NCBI RefSeq assembly: GCF_022698145.1
Contig: NZ_JALDAX010000010.1
Coordinates: 186,001-250,000 of the forward strand
Direction of reading: 5' to 3'
DNA from: Streptomyces spinosisporus
GTDB taxonomy: Bacteria; Actinomycetota; Actinomycetes; Streptomycetales; Streptomycetaceae
DNA: 64,000 nucleotides
Below, in pieces: positions 8,743 to 17,535 of the stretch. Position 1 is the first letter of the stretch. Each line of letters begins with the position of its first letter. Both the position numbers and the translations under genes were made by a program. The notes below the pieces were generated by a model. It saw only the letters and a list, made by a program, of their open reading frames with translations, did no database searches and was not told the DNA's origin.

Positions 8743-10190
8743 TACTTCCTCCGCTGACCGACCGCGCCCTCGCCGAACTCGGCGGCATCGGCGGCGGTCC
8801 CGACACCCTCGCGCTGCTCGTCCGCGACCAGGACACCCGGCGGATGCTGCTCCTGCGGGCCATCCTGGAGGCGGCCGACGCCGCCGGGGCGGACGTGTGC
8901 CCACCCGCCGCCAGCGAGCGGTTACGGGTGGACTGGGCCCTGCTGGAGGCGGCCGAAGCGGCGTACGGCCCGGCCGACGCCTCAGCCGTGCGCACCGCCC
9001 TGTGCCGCCCGCTCCTCGGCCCCTGGGCCAGGAGGTGCCTCCAGGCGCTCACCGCCCCGCCCGGCCGGGCCTCCGGGGCCGACCGCGAGCAGCGCGGGCG
9101 TGAACTCGCCGCCGATCTGGCGCACTTCAGCGCCGTCGCCGCGGCCGTCGCCGCACGCGCCGGCGTCCCCTTCGCCGTACGCCTCGACGCCCACGGCGGG
9201 GCCCTCGCCCTGCCGTCCCTCGGGGCCCTGTCCGTCGACGGTTCCGGCCCGGTGGCCCTCGACGTCGTGCACCGACACGGGCGGCTGACCCTGAGCCGGC
9301 CGGGAGCCGCGGACGTCCACGTGTTCCTGGAGGACGGCTTCGGCGCCTGGTCCGACTCCCGCGCCTGGCACCCGGCCTACGCGCTGCCCGCCCTGCTCCC
9401 GGACGGCCCGCCGCTGCCCCTGGAGGACTTCGACCCCTACCGTGCCGCGCCCGGCGACCCGCAGTGCTACGGCCTGACCGGCCCCGCCACCCTCGACGAC
9501 GGCGAGCGCAAGAACTGGCTCCAGGCGTGGTCCGGCACACCGGCGGCACTGCTGCCCGCGGGGGAGCAGCGGCCGGCCGAGGCGGCCACCCTGCTGCGCT
9601 GCCTGGTGCCGCTCGCCACGCCCGACCGGGCCACGGCCGAGGCCCGCCGCGGATCGTGCAGCGCCACCCGCAGCGAGGCGTTCGGCGCCGTGCTCAGCAG
9701 CACCCCGCCCGACGCCACCCGTCTGGCCGCCACCCTCGTGCACGAACTCCACCACGCCAAACTGGCCGTCGTCAGCGAGATGGTGACCCTCCATCACGCC
9801 GACGACCGGGCACGGTACTTCGCGCCCTGGCGGCCCGATCCGCGGCCCTACGACGGCCTGCTGCAGGGTGCCTACGCCCATCTGGCGCTCGCCGACTTCC
9901 ACCAGCGCAGGGCGCTCGACGGCTCGGACCGGGCGCACCTCGACACCGACTGGAGCCAGTTCGCCCGCTACCACGCCCAGGTGGGCGCGGCCCTGCCCGC
10001 CCTCGTCGGCTCCGGCGAACTCACGCCGCCGGGACGGAGGTTGGTGGAGTGCATGGTCGACGCGCACGCTCGTATGGCCGACCATCCCGCGCCCCGCGCA
10101 CACGCCGTGCGCGCCCTGGAGTACGTGCGCACCGCACGTCGACTGTGGGCACGACGGGTTCCCCAGGAACTGCGTGCGCCACTCGCGTGA
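8739..10190 (+). CDS. HExxH-motif peptide hydroxylase-like protein (FxSxx system)
   Basis: A 483-residue protein beginning with GTG at 8739, preceded by AAGGAGG and overlapping the fxsB stop. The hallmark is HELHH at residues 335-339 in a helix (TLVHELHHAKL), with a further His-rich segment (MVTLHH) shortly after. This resembles the aKG-HExxH family, which resembles metallopeptidases but acts as 2-oxoglutarate-dependent peptide beta-hydroxylases in RiPP clusters next to radical SAM maturases. The N-terminal half is helical and Ala/Leu-rich with no recognised domain. It probably installs a second modification on the FxsA peptide. Whether it hydroxylates or proteolyses the peptide cannot be told from sequence alone. 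Confidence 0.82.
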   Translation: MILPPLTDRALAELGGIGGGPDTLALLVRDQDTRRMLLLRAILEAADAAGADVCPPAASERLRVDWALLEAAEAAYGPADASAVRTALCRPLLGPWARRCLQALTAPPGRASGADREQRGRELAADLAHFSAVAAAVAARAGVPFAVRLDAHGGALALPSLGALSVDGSGPVALDVVHRHGRLTLSRPGAADVHVFLEDGFGAWSDSRAWHPAYALPALLPDGPPLPLEDFDPYRAAPGDPQCYGLTGPATLDDGERKNWLQAWSGTPAALLPAGEQRPAEAATLLRCLVPLATPDRATAEARRGSCSATRSEAFGAVLSSTPPDATRLAATLVHELHHAKLAVVSEMVTLHHADDRARYFAPWRPDPRPYDGLLQGAYAHLALADFHQRRALDGSDRAHLDTDWSQFARYHAQVGAALPALVGSGELTPPGRRLVECMVDAHARMADHPAPRAHAVRALEYVRTARRLWARRVPQELRAPLA

Positions 10191-10346
10191 CCCGGCCCGG
10201 GGCATTCGGCGGAAAACGTGCCCCCCGATGGTGGTGATCGTTGCGCTTGCGGGAAAGGATGCGAACCACGAGCGTCGGCGGCGGTGCGTCGTGCGCCTTC
10301 CCGGAGCCGTGTCCAGCTCTTAAGATTTCATGCGGGAGGCCGCGGC

Positions 10347-13300
10347 ATGTCTGGAACTCGTAGGCCGGTCGGGTCAGCCGAGAGGAGGGCCGCGCGGCAG
10401 ACCGTCACGATCAGCTTCGCCGGATTCAACCGGGCCTGGGCGGCCTGGATCGGCGACCGCCTGGAGCGGCGCGGTCTACGCGTGGTGTACCTGCGCTGGG
10501 ACGCCCCGCCGGAGGTCCCGCTCGTCGACCTGCTGCGCGGTCTGAGCCTGGCCGAGGGCCGGGTCCTCATCCTCGTCAGCGACTGGTACTTCAAACTCGG
10601 CCCGCGCACCCACGAGGAGTGGAACGCCGCGCTCGGCGAGGTCGTGGCGCCCGACCCGTCGCGTTTCGCGGCCGTCTCGGTGACCACCGCCGCCATCCCG
10701 GCCGCCGCCGCGGTGCTCGCCCCCGCCGACCTCGTCAACATCGGCCCCGACGAGGCCGAACGCCGTCTCGCCGAACGCCTCGACCTGCCCGACGCACCCC
10801 CGCAGGACCCCGCCGACGGCCGCCGCGCCCCGCGCTTCCCGTCCGCCATGCCCGAGGTGTGGGGCAACGTACCGCGCCGCAACACCCGCTTCACCGGCCG
10901 CGAGCCGCTGCTGAACGACGCCTACCACCTGCTGCACGGCAGCGAGCCGGGAGCCGGTGTCCTCGCGCTCTACGGCATGTCCGGCGTGGGCAAGACCCAG
11001 CTCGCCGCCGAGTACGTCTACCGGTTCAGCTCCGAGTACGACGTGGTGTGGTGGATCAACGCCGAGAAACGCGTCTCCTACCGCCGCCAGCTCGCCGAAC
11101 TCGCCCCGAAACTGGGCCTGTCGACGGGCGCCGAGTACGGCGAGCGGCTGCGCGCCGTGCGCGACGCGCTGCGCCGCGGCGAGCCGTTCTCGCGCTGGCT
11201 GCTGATCCTCGACGGCGCCGACGACCCCGACCAGATCTGGGACCTCGTGCCCACCGGCCCCGGCCATGTGCTCATCACCTCCCGGAACCCCCAATGGGGC
11301 GAGCACAACAGCCAGTTGATGCAGGTTCCGGTGTACGCCCGCGACGAGTCGGTCGCCTTCATCCGGCGCCGCGCGCCGCGGCTGTCGGAGCCGGACGCCG
11401 ACCAGCTCGCCGAGGCCCTGGAGGACCTGCCGCTGCTGCTGGACCAGACGGCCGGCTGGCTCAACGACTCCGACCTGTCCGTCGAGGACTACATCGCCCT
11501 GCTGGAGGGCGGCATCGACCAGGACGTCGTCAAGGTGTCCGCCGACTTCCCGGTCGCCTTCCAGACCGCCTGGTCGATACTGCTGAACAAACTCCGCGAG
11601 ACGGTCCCGGAATCCGTCGACCTGCTGCGCCTGTGCACGTTCTTCGCGCCCGGCTTCGTCCCCGTACGCCTGCTGAAGGACATGCCGCACGACGACCTGC
11701 CCGAGCAGCTCACCGGGCTGCTGGAGGACCCGCTGCTGTGGAACCGGGCGATCAACCAGCTGCGCCAGTACTCCGTGGTGCGCCTGGAGTCGCACGAGGC
11801 GACCGGCGAGCCGGGCTCGGCCTCGGGCGAGTCGCTGTACCTGCACCGCATGGTCCACCAGATCGTCCGCAACGACATGCCCGAGCCGGAGCGCCGCGAG
11901 TTCATAGAGGTCGTCCGGCGCGCCCTGGCCTCCGCCGACCCGGGCCGCGCCACCGACACCCGGCTGTGGGACACCTACGCCGAGCTCGTGCCGCACCTCA
12001 AGCACGCGGACGTCCTCAAGAGCCAGGACACCAAGGTGCAGCGGCTGGTCCTCAACTGCCTGCGCTACATGTACTTCGCCGGTGAGTTCAGCTCCGGCGT
12101 CAAGCTCGGCGAGCGCGCCCTGCGCGCCTGGCGGACCACCCTCGGCGAGCACCACCCGCGGATCTGGGAGCTCACCTACCACTACGCCAACCTGCTGCGC
12201 TCCTCCGGGGACTACGAACGCACCGAGGCCCTCGAACGGCAGGCGGCCGACCATCTGCGCGACGAGCGCGGCGACCGCGACCTGGACTATCTGCGGGCGG
12301 TCAACGGCCTCGGCGCCGACCTGTGGGGGCTCGGCCGCTACGACGAGGCACTGGAGATCTACCAGTGGCTCTACCCGACCTACCGGGACCTGCTGGGCGA
12401 GGAGGACTCCCGCACCCTCAACGCCCTGAACAACCTGGGCTTCGGCCACCGCCTCCTCGGCCACTACCAGCAGGCCCTGGAGATCGACGAGAAGACGCTG
12501 GAGTCCCGCCGCCGGCTGCTGAAGGCGCGCCACCCCTGGGCGCTGATGTCGGAGATCTCCTACGCCATCGGACTGCGGCTGCTGGGCCGCTACACCGAGG
12601 CCGAGTCGATCCAGTCGAAGAACGTCCGCGAGTGCCGGCTCGTCCTCGGCTCCGACAACCCGCAGACCCTGCGCTCCGAGCACAACCTCGCGCTGTGCCG
12701 GCTGCGCGTCGGGGACCGCGCGGCGGCCGGGGCGCTGCTGACCCGCGTACTGGAGCGCTACGAACGCAAGCTGGGCGACCGGCACGCGGAGACGCTGGCC
12801 GCCGCCGTCAGCCAGAGCTGCTTCGCCCGCGAGCACGGCGACATCGACCAGGCCCGCGAGACCAGCGAGTCCATCATCGCCCGCTACGAGTCGCTGCTGA
12901 TCGCCGGTCACCCGTTCATCGCCGGGGCCCGCGCCAACCACGCGCTGATCCTGCGCAGCGTCGGCGAACGGGAACACGCCCATGTGCTCGTCGAGCAGGC
13001 GCTGGCGGAGATGACCGCGGCCGTGGGGGAGAACCACCCCTACACGCTGGGGTGTGCCATCAACGCCTCCGCGCTGCGCAACCTGGTCGGCGACACCGAG
13101 GCGGCGGCCGAGCTGAGCAGGCAGACCATCACCCGCGCCACCGAGACGCTGGGCGCCACGCACCCGCTCACCCTGTCCGCCCGGGTCGCCCACGCGGCCG
13201 ACCTGCGCGGGCTGCGGGACATCCAGCAGGCCGAGAAGGTCGAGCAGGGCGCCCTGGCGGACCTGGAGTCCACGCTCGGCAAGCAGCACGTCCACACCAT

Positions 13301-13355
13301 CTCGGCCCGCTCCCGCAACCGGCCGTACTGGGACTTCGAACCCCAGGCGACATGA
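10347..13355 (+). CDS. fxsT: FxsT-like protein: TIR-like, NB-ARC NTPase and tetratricopeptide repeats
   Basis: A 1,002-residue protein with NLR-like architecture. Residues about 18-140 form a TIR-like fold: ISFAGFNRAWAAWIGDRLE, then LILVSDWYFKLGPRTHEEW with the Glu-Trp seen near the TIR active site. The NB-ARC NTPase follows, with Walker A GMSGVGKTQ at 210-218, Walker B LLILDGADD around Asp289, and a GLPLxL-like segment (LEDLPLLLDQ). From about residue 560 to the end come TPRs of the HP..L...NNLG.....G.Y.eAl type. ATG at 10347 is supported by GGGAGG about 8 nt upstream. TIR domains of this kind can hydrolyse NAD+ or make nucleotide signals, and NB-ARC plus TPR usually sense and oligomerise. 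No separate FxsC-type TIR gene was seen. Whether it senses or is controlled by the modified peptide is unknown. Confidence 0.88.
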   Translation: MSGTRRPVGSAERRAARQTVTISFAGFNRAWAAWIGDRLERRGLRVVYLRWDAPPEVPLVDLLRGLSLAEGRVLILVSDWYFKLGPRTHEEWNAALGEVVAPDPSRFAAVSVTTAAIPAAAAVLAPADLVNIGPDEAERRLAERLDLPDAPPQDPADGRRAPRFPSAMPEVWGNVPRRNTRFTGREPLLNDAYHLLHGSEPGAGVLALYGMSGVGKTQLAAEYVYRFSSEYDVVWWINAEKRVSYRRQLAELAPKLGLSTGAEYGERLRAVRDALRRGEPFSRWLLILDGADDPDQIWDLVPTGPGHVLITSRNPQWGEHNSQLMQVPVYARDESVAFIRRRAPRLSEPDADQLAEALEDLPLLLDQTAGWLNDSDLSVEDYIALLEGGIDQDVVKVSADFPVAFQTAWSILLNKLRETVPESVDLLRLCTFFAPGFVPVRLLKDMPHDDLPEQLTGLLEDPLLWNRAINQLRQYSVVRLESHEATGEPGSASGESLYLHRMVHQIVRNDMPEPERREFIEVVRRALASADPGRATDTRLWDTYAELVPHLKHADVLKSQDTKVQRLVLNCLRYMYFAGEFSSGVKLGERALRAWRTTLGEHHPRIWELTYHYANLLRSSGDYERTEALERQAADHLRDERGDRDLDYLRAVNGLGADLWGLGRYDEALEIYQWLYPTYRDLLGEEDSRTLNALNNLGFGHRLLGHYQQALEIDEKTLESRRRLLKARHPWALMSEISYAIGLRLLGRYTEAESIQSKNVRECRLVLGSDNPQTLRSEHNLALCRLRVGDRAAAGALLTRVLERYERKLGDRHAETLAAAVSQSCFAREHGDIDQARETSESIIARYESLLIAGHPFIAGARANHALILRSVGEREHAHVLVEQALAEMTAAVGENHPYTLGCAINASALRNLVGDTEAAAELSRQTITRATETLGATHPLTLSARVAHAADLRGLRDIQQAEKVEQGALADLESTLGKQHVHTISARSRNRPYWDFEPQAT

Positions 13356-13375
13356 CGCCGTAGCCCCGCACGCCG

Positions 13376-13415
13376 AAGGGCCCGCCCCCCGGAACGACTC
13401 CGGGGGCGGGCCCTT
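13376..13415. terminator. Bidirectional intrinsic terminator
   Basis: A near-perfect GC-rich inverted repeat: AAGGGCCCGCCCCCCGGA, a 5-bp loop, then TCCGGGGGCGGGCCCTT. It sits between the convergent fxsT (+) and kgd (-) genes, 20 bp after the fxsT stop and 22 bp before the kgd stop. Only short T/A runs flank it, as is usual in Streptomyces. It marks the end of the conflict/RiPP array. Confidence 0.85.
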
Positions 13416-13437
13416 GGTGCTGCTCCGAGCCGGTGGC

Positions 13438-16400
13438 TCAGGCCTCGAACACCTCACGCACCAGCTGCTCCTGCTCGGCCTGGTGCCGCTTCGCGGAACC
13501 GACCGCCGGGGACGAGCTGTGCGGGCGGGAGATACGGCGCAGGCGCTCGCCGTGCGGGACGTCCGCGCCGACCGCCAGGTCCAGGTGGTCGATCAGGTTG
13601 AGCGCGATGAACGGCCAGGCACCCTGGTTCGCCGGCTCCTCCTGGGCCCACAGGTACTTCTCGACGTTCGGGTACTTGGCGATCTCCGCCTGGAGCTCGG
13701 CACCCGGCAGCGGGTACAGCCGCTCGACCCGGACGATCGCCACGTCCTTGACGCCGCGCTTGGTGCGCTCGGCCTCCAGGTCGTAGTACAGCTTGCCCGC
13801 CACGAAGACGACCTTCCTGACCGCGGCCGGGTCGACCGAGGAGTCGCCGATGACCGGACGGAACTGACCCGAGGTGAACTCCTCCGTCTTCGACGCGGCG
13901 GCCTTCAGGCGCAGCATCGACTTCGGGGTGAAGACCACCAGCGGCTTGTGGTGCGGGTTGTGCACCTGCCACCGCAGGAGGTGGAAGTAGTTCGACGGCA
14001 GGGTCGGCATCGCGACCGTCATGTTGTTCTGCGCGCACAGCTGCAGGAAGCGCTCGACGCGGGCCGAGGAGTGGTCCGGGCCCTGGCCCTCGTAGCCGTG
14101 CGGGAGCAGCAGCGTGACGCCGGAGGTCTGGCCCCACTTCTGCTCGGCCGCGGAGATGTACTCGTCGACCACCGACTGGGCGCCGTTGACGAAGTCGCCG
14201 AACTGCGCCTCCCACATCACGAGCGCGTCCGGGCGGGCCAGCGAGTAGCCGTACTCGAAGCCCATGACCGCGTACTCGGAGAGCAGGGAGTCGTAGACGT
14301 TGTAGCGCGCCTGGTCGTCGGAGAGGTACTGCAGCGGGGTCAGGTCCTCGCCGGTCTCACGGTCGATGAGGACCGCGTGACGCTGGCCGAAGGTGCCGCG
14401 GCGGGAGTCCTGGCCGGACAGCCGGACCGGGGTGTTCTCCAGCAGCAGCGAGCCGATGGCGAGGGTCTCGCCCATGCCCCAGTCGATCGTGCCGTCCTCG
14501 ACCATCGCCGCCCGGCGCTGCAGCTGCGGCAGCAGACGCGGGTGGACGTGGAAGTGGTCGGGGATGTTGACCTGGGACTCGGCGATCCGCTTGACGACCT
14601 CCGCGGAGATCGCGGTGGTCACCGGGACCGGGAACTCGGCCTGCGGGTCCGACACCGGGGCGGCGCTCGGCTGCGAGGTCGCCTCGCGGACCTCGGTGAA
14701 GACCTTCTCCAGCTGGCCCTGGTAGTCCTGCAGCGCCTGCTCGGCCTCTTCCAGGGTGATGTCGCCGCGACCGATGAGGGACTCGGTGTAGAGCTTGCGC
14801 ACCGAGCGCTTCTTGTCGATCAGGTCGTACATCAGCGGCTGGGTGAAGGCCGGGTTGTCCGACTCGTTGTGACCGCGGCGGCGGTAGCAGATGAGGTCGA
14901 TCACCACGTCCTTGTTGAACGCCTGGCGGAACTCGAAGGCGAGCCGCGCGACGCGGACCACGGCCTCCGGGTCGTCGCCGTTCACGTGGAAGATCGGGGC
15001 CTCGATCATGCGGGCCACGTCGGTCGCGTACATCGACGAACGCGAGGACTCCGGGGCGGCGGTGAAGCCGACCTGGTTGTTGATGACGATGTGGACCGTG
15101 CCGCCCGTGCGGTAGCCGCGCAGCTGCGACATGTTCAGGGTCTCGGCCACCACGCCCTGGCCCGCGAAGGCCGCGTCACCGTGCAGGGCGACCGGCAGGA
15201 CCGTGAAGTCGGTGCCGCCCTTGTTGATGATGTCCTGCTTGGCGCGGACGATGCCCTCGATGACCGGGTCGACCGTCTCGAGGTGGGACGGGTTGGCGGC
15301 CAGCGAGACCTTGATCTGCTCGCCGTCCAGGCCGGTGAAGGTGCCCTCGGCGCCCAGGTGGTACTTCACGTCGCCGGAGCCGTGCATCGACTTCGGGTCG
15401 AGGTTGCCCTCGAACTCGCGGAAGATCTGTGCGTACGACTTGCCGACGATGTTGGCCAGCACGTTCAGCCGGCCGCGGTGGGCCATGCCGATGACGACCT
15501 CGTCGAGGCGGGACTCCGCAGCGCTGTCGAGGACCGCGTCGAGCAGCGGGATGACGGACTCGCCGCCCTCCAGGGAGAAGCGCTTCTGGCCGACGTACTT
15601 CGTCTGCAGGAAGGTCTCGAAGGCCTCCGCGGCGTTGAGTCGGCGCAGGATGCGCAGCTGCTCCTCGCGCTCCGGCTTGGAGTGCGGGCGCTCCACCCGG
15701 TCCTGGATCCACTTGCGCTGCTTGGGGTCCTGGATGTGCATGAACTCGATGCCGATGGTGCGGCAGTACGAGTCGCGCAGCACGCCGAGGATGTCGCGCA
15801 GCTTCATCAGGGACTTGCCGGAGAAGCCGCCGACGGCGAACTCGCGCTCCAGGTCCCACAGGGTCAGGCCGTGCTCGGTGATGTCCAGGTCGGGGTGCTT
15901 GCGCTGGCGGTACTCCAGCGGATCGGTGTCGGCCATGACATGGCCGCGGACCCGGTAGGAGTGGATCAGCTCGAAGACCCGGGCGGCCTTGGTGACGTCG
16001 TCGTCGTGGCTGGCGTCGATGTCCCTGAGCCAGCGGACCGGCTCGTAGGGGATGCGCAGGGCCTCGAAGATCTCGTCGTAGAAGCCGTTCTCGCCCAGCA
16101 GCAGGTTCGAGATCTGGCGCAGGAACTCGCCGGAGGCGGCGCCCTGGATGACCCGGTGGTCGTAGGTCGACGTGAGCGTCATGACCTTCGAGATGCCGAG
16201 CTTGTTGAGGGTGTCCTGGCTGGTGCCCTGGAACTCCGCCGGGTAGTCCATGGAGCCGACGCCCAGGATGACCGACTGGCCGGGCATCAGACGCGGCACC
16301 GAGTGGACGGTGCCCAGGCCGCCGGGGTTGGTCAGGGAGACCGTCACGCCGGAGAAGTCGTCCATCGTCAGCTTGCCGTCGCGGGCGCGGCGGACGATGT

Positions 16401-17244
16401 CCTCGTAGGCCTGCCAGAACTCGAAGAAGTTCAGCGTCTCGGCCTTCTTGATGGCCGCGACGACCAGCTGGCGGTCGCCGTTGGGCTTCACCAGGTCGAT
16501 GGCCAGACCGAGGTTGACGTGGTCCGGCTTGACCAGGGTCGGCTTGCCGTCCTTCTCCGTGAAGGAGTGGTTCATCGACGGCATGGCCTTGATGGCCTGC
16601 ACCATCGCGTAGCCGATCAGGTGCGTGAAGGAGATCTTCCCGCCCCGGGCGCGCTTGAGGTGGTTGTTGATGACGATGCGGTTGTCGAACAGCAGCTTCA
16701 CCGGGACCGCGCGCACGGACGTGGCCGTGGGCAGCTCCAGCGAGGCGTTCATGTTCTTGGCCACGGCGGCGGACGGACCGCGCAGGGTCACCAGCTCGGG
16801 GCCCTCGGCGGACGCGGCGGCGGGCTCGGCCTTGGCCGCGGGCTTCGCGGCGGCGGGCTTGGCCGGAGCGGGCGCCGGGGCCTTCGCGGCGGGAGCCGGC
16901 TGCGCGGGTGCCGGAGCGGCGGCCGCGGGCTTGGCAGCCGCGGGGGCGGGCGCCGCCGGAGCCGGAGCCGGAGCGGCCTGCGCGGGCGCGGCCGGTGCCG
17001 GGGAGGTGGTGCCTGCGGCCCCCGCGGCCGCAGTACCCGCCGGAGCCGGAGCGGCGGCCGCTCCGGGCTTGTAGTCGGCGAAGAAGTCCCACCAGGCTCG
17101 GTCTACCGAATTCGGGTCCTGGAGGTACTGCTGATAGATCTCGTCGACGAGCCACTCGTTGGGGCCGAACGCGGCCGCGGGGTTCTTGCCCGCTTGGTCG
17201 GTGTCGGTCGAGATGGTCGAGTTACTGGGGGACTGTGGCGACAC
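13438..17244 (-). CDS. kgd: Multifunctional 2-oxoglutarate decarboxylase/dehydrogenase E1 with fused acyltransferase domain
   Basis: A 1,268-residue TCA-cycle enzyme of the actinobacterial Kgd/SucA type. The N-terminus has the short E1o helix (NEWLVDEIYQQYL). A long Ala/Pro/Lys-rich linker follows, then an E2-type succinyltransferase domain with active-site DHRVIQG, and finally the thiamine-diphosphate E1 part (GMAHRGRLNVLAN; GDAAFAGQGVVAETLN). It decarboxylates 2-oxoglutarate and feeds succinyl-CoA or succinic semialdehyde formation. The GTG at 17244 (VSPQSPSNS) is preferred over the upstream GTG at 17271 because a GGAAGAGGG-like site lies about 12 nt before it and family members begin this way. 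It ends 22 bp from the terminator shared with the FxSxx array, where the core chromosome starts. Confidence 0.95.
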   Translation of the reverse strand: MSPQSPSNSTISTDTDQAGKNPAAAFGPNEWLVDEIYQQYLQDPNSVDRAWWDFFADYKPGAAAAPAPAGTAAAGAAGTTSPAPAAPAQAAPAPAPAAPAPAAAKPAAAAPAPAQPAPAAKAPAPAPAKPAAAKPAAKAEPAAASAEGPELVTLRGPSAAVAKNMNASLELPTATSVRAVPVKLLFDNRIVINNHLKRARGGKISFTHLIGYAMVQAIKAMPSMNHSFTEKDGKPTLVKPDHVNLGLAIDLVKPNGDRQLVVAAIKKAETLNFFEFWQAYEDIVRRARDGKLTMDDFSGVTVSLTNPGGLGTVHSVPRLMPGQSVILGVGSMDYPAEFQGTSQDTLNKLGISKVMTLTSTYDHRVIQGAASGEFLRQISNLLLGENGFYDEIFEALRIPYEPVRWLRDIDASHDDDVTKAARVFELIHSYRVRGHVMADTDPLEYRQRKHPDLDITEHGLTLWDLEREFAVGGFSGKSLMKLRDILGVLRDSYCRTIGIEFMHIQDPKQRKWIQDRVERPHSKPEREEQLRILRRLNAAEAFETFLQTKYVGQKRFSLEGGESVIPLLDAVLDSAAESRLDEVVIGMAHRGRLNVLANIVGKSYAQIFREFEGNLDPKSMHGSGDVKYHLGAEGTFTGLDGEQIKVSLAANPSHLETVDPVIEGIVRAKQDIINKGGTDFTVLPVALHGDAAFAGQGVVAETLNMSQLRGYRTGGTVHIVINNQVGFTAAPESSRSSMYATDVARMIEAPIFHVNGDDPEAVVRVARLAFEFRQAFNKDVVIDLICYRRRGHNESDNPAFTQPLMYDLIDKKRSVRKLYTESLIGRGDITLEEAEQALQDYQGQLEKVFTEVREATSQPSAAPVSDPQAEFPVPVTTAISAEVVKRIAESQVNIPDHFHVHPRLLPQLQRRAAMVEDGTIDWGMGETLAIGSLLLENTPVRLSGQDSRRGTFGQRHAVLIDRETGEDLTPLQYLSDDQARYNVYDSLLSEYAVMGFEYGYSLARPDALVMWEAQFGDFVNGAQSVVDEYISAAEQKWGQTSGVTLLLPHGYEGQGPDHSSARVERFLQLCAQNNMTVAMPTLPSNYFHLLRWQVHNPHHKPLVVFTPKSMLRLKAAASKTEEFTSGQFRPVIGDSSVDPAAVRKVVFVAGKLYYDLEAERTKRGVKDVAIVRVERLYPLPGAELQAEIAKYPNVEKYLWAQEEPANQGAWPFIALNLIDHLDLAVGADVPHGERLRRISRPHSSSPAVGSAKRHQAEQEQLVREVFEA

Positions 17245-17464
17245 GGCGGCAACCGCCCTCTTCCGCTTCACAAGGTGATGGACAGCGGGAATAAAGGCTA
17301 CGCCCCCCGGACCCCGAAGGTCAGGCCGGGCAGGTTCATCGTCGTGTAAGTCACATCGGAAACCGCGTTTCGGGCCTGGAAATGGCGGGAAACAAGCGGG
17401 GTTCCGCTTCGAATCCAGGGGGCCGGGAAATGCCGGAATGGGCCCGTCGCGCCCGGCCCGCGGG

Positions 17465-17482
17465 CGTGTGCCTGATCACACG
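17465..17482. promoter_or_regulatory. Palindrome upstream of kgd (possible operator)
   Basis: The 291-bp gap between the histidine kinase and kgd contains CGTGTG-CCTGAT-CACACG, a perfect 6-bp inverted repeat with 6-bp spacer, about 220 bp upstream of the kgd start. It resembles sites for CRP/FNR-type or GntR-type dimers but has a shorter spacer than E. coli CRP sites. The rest of the gap presumably holds the kgd promoter. A weak candidate -10 (TAGCCT) lies closer to the gene on the minus strand. Confidence 0.35.
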
Positions 17483-17535
17483 TGTCCGTCAGCGCGGACG
17501 CTGGTGGATCTTGGGGCTCCGATGCGGACCCTACG

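Noticed and set aside
13414..17349. 1,311-codon open frame on the + strand across kgd
   Set aside because: It is the antisense shadow of kgd: composition is Val/Arg/Leu/Asp-rich without motifs, and the minus-strand frame encodes a full known enzyme.
17465..17482. Canonical CRP site
   Set aside because: The TGTG-CACA spacing is 6 bp instead of 8 and only partly fits the Streptomyces Crp pattern, so it is listed only as a palindrome.
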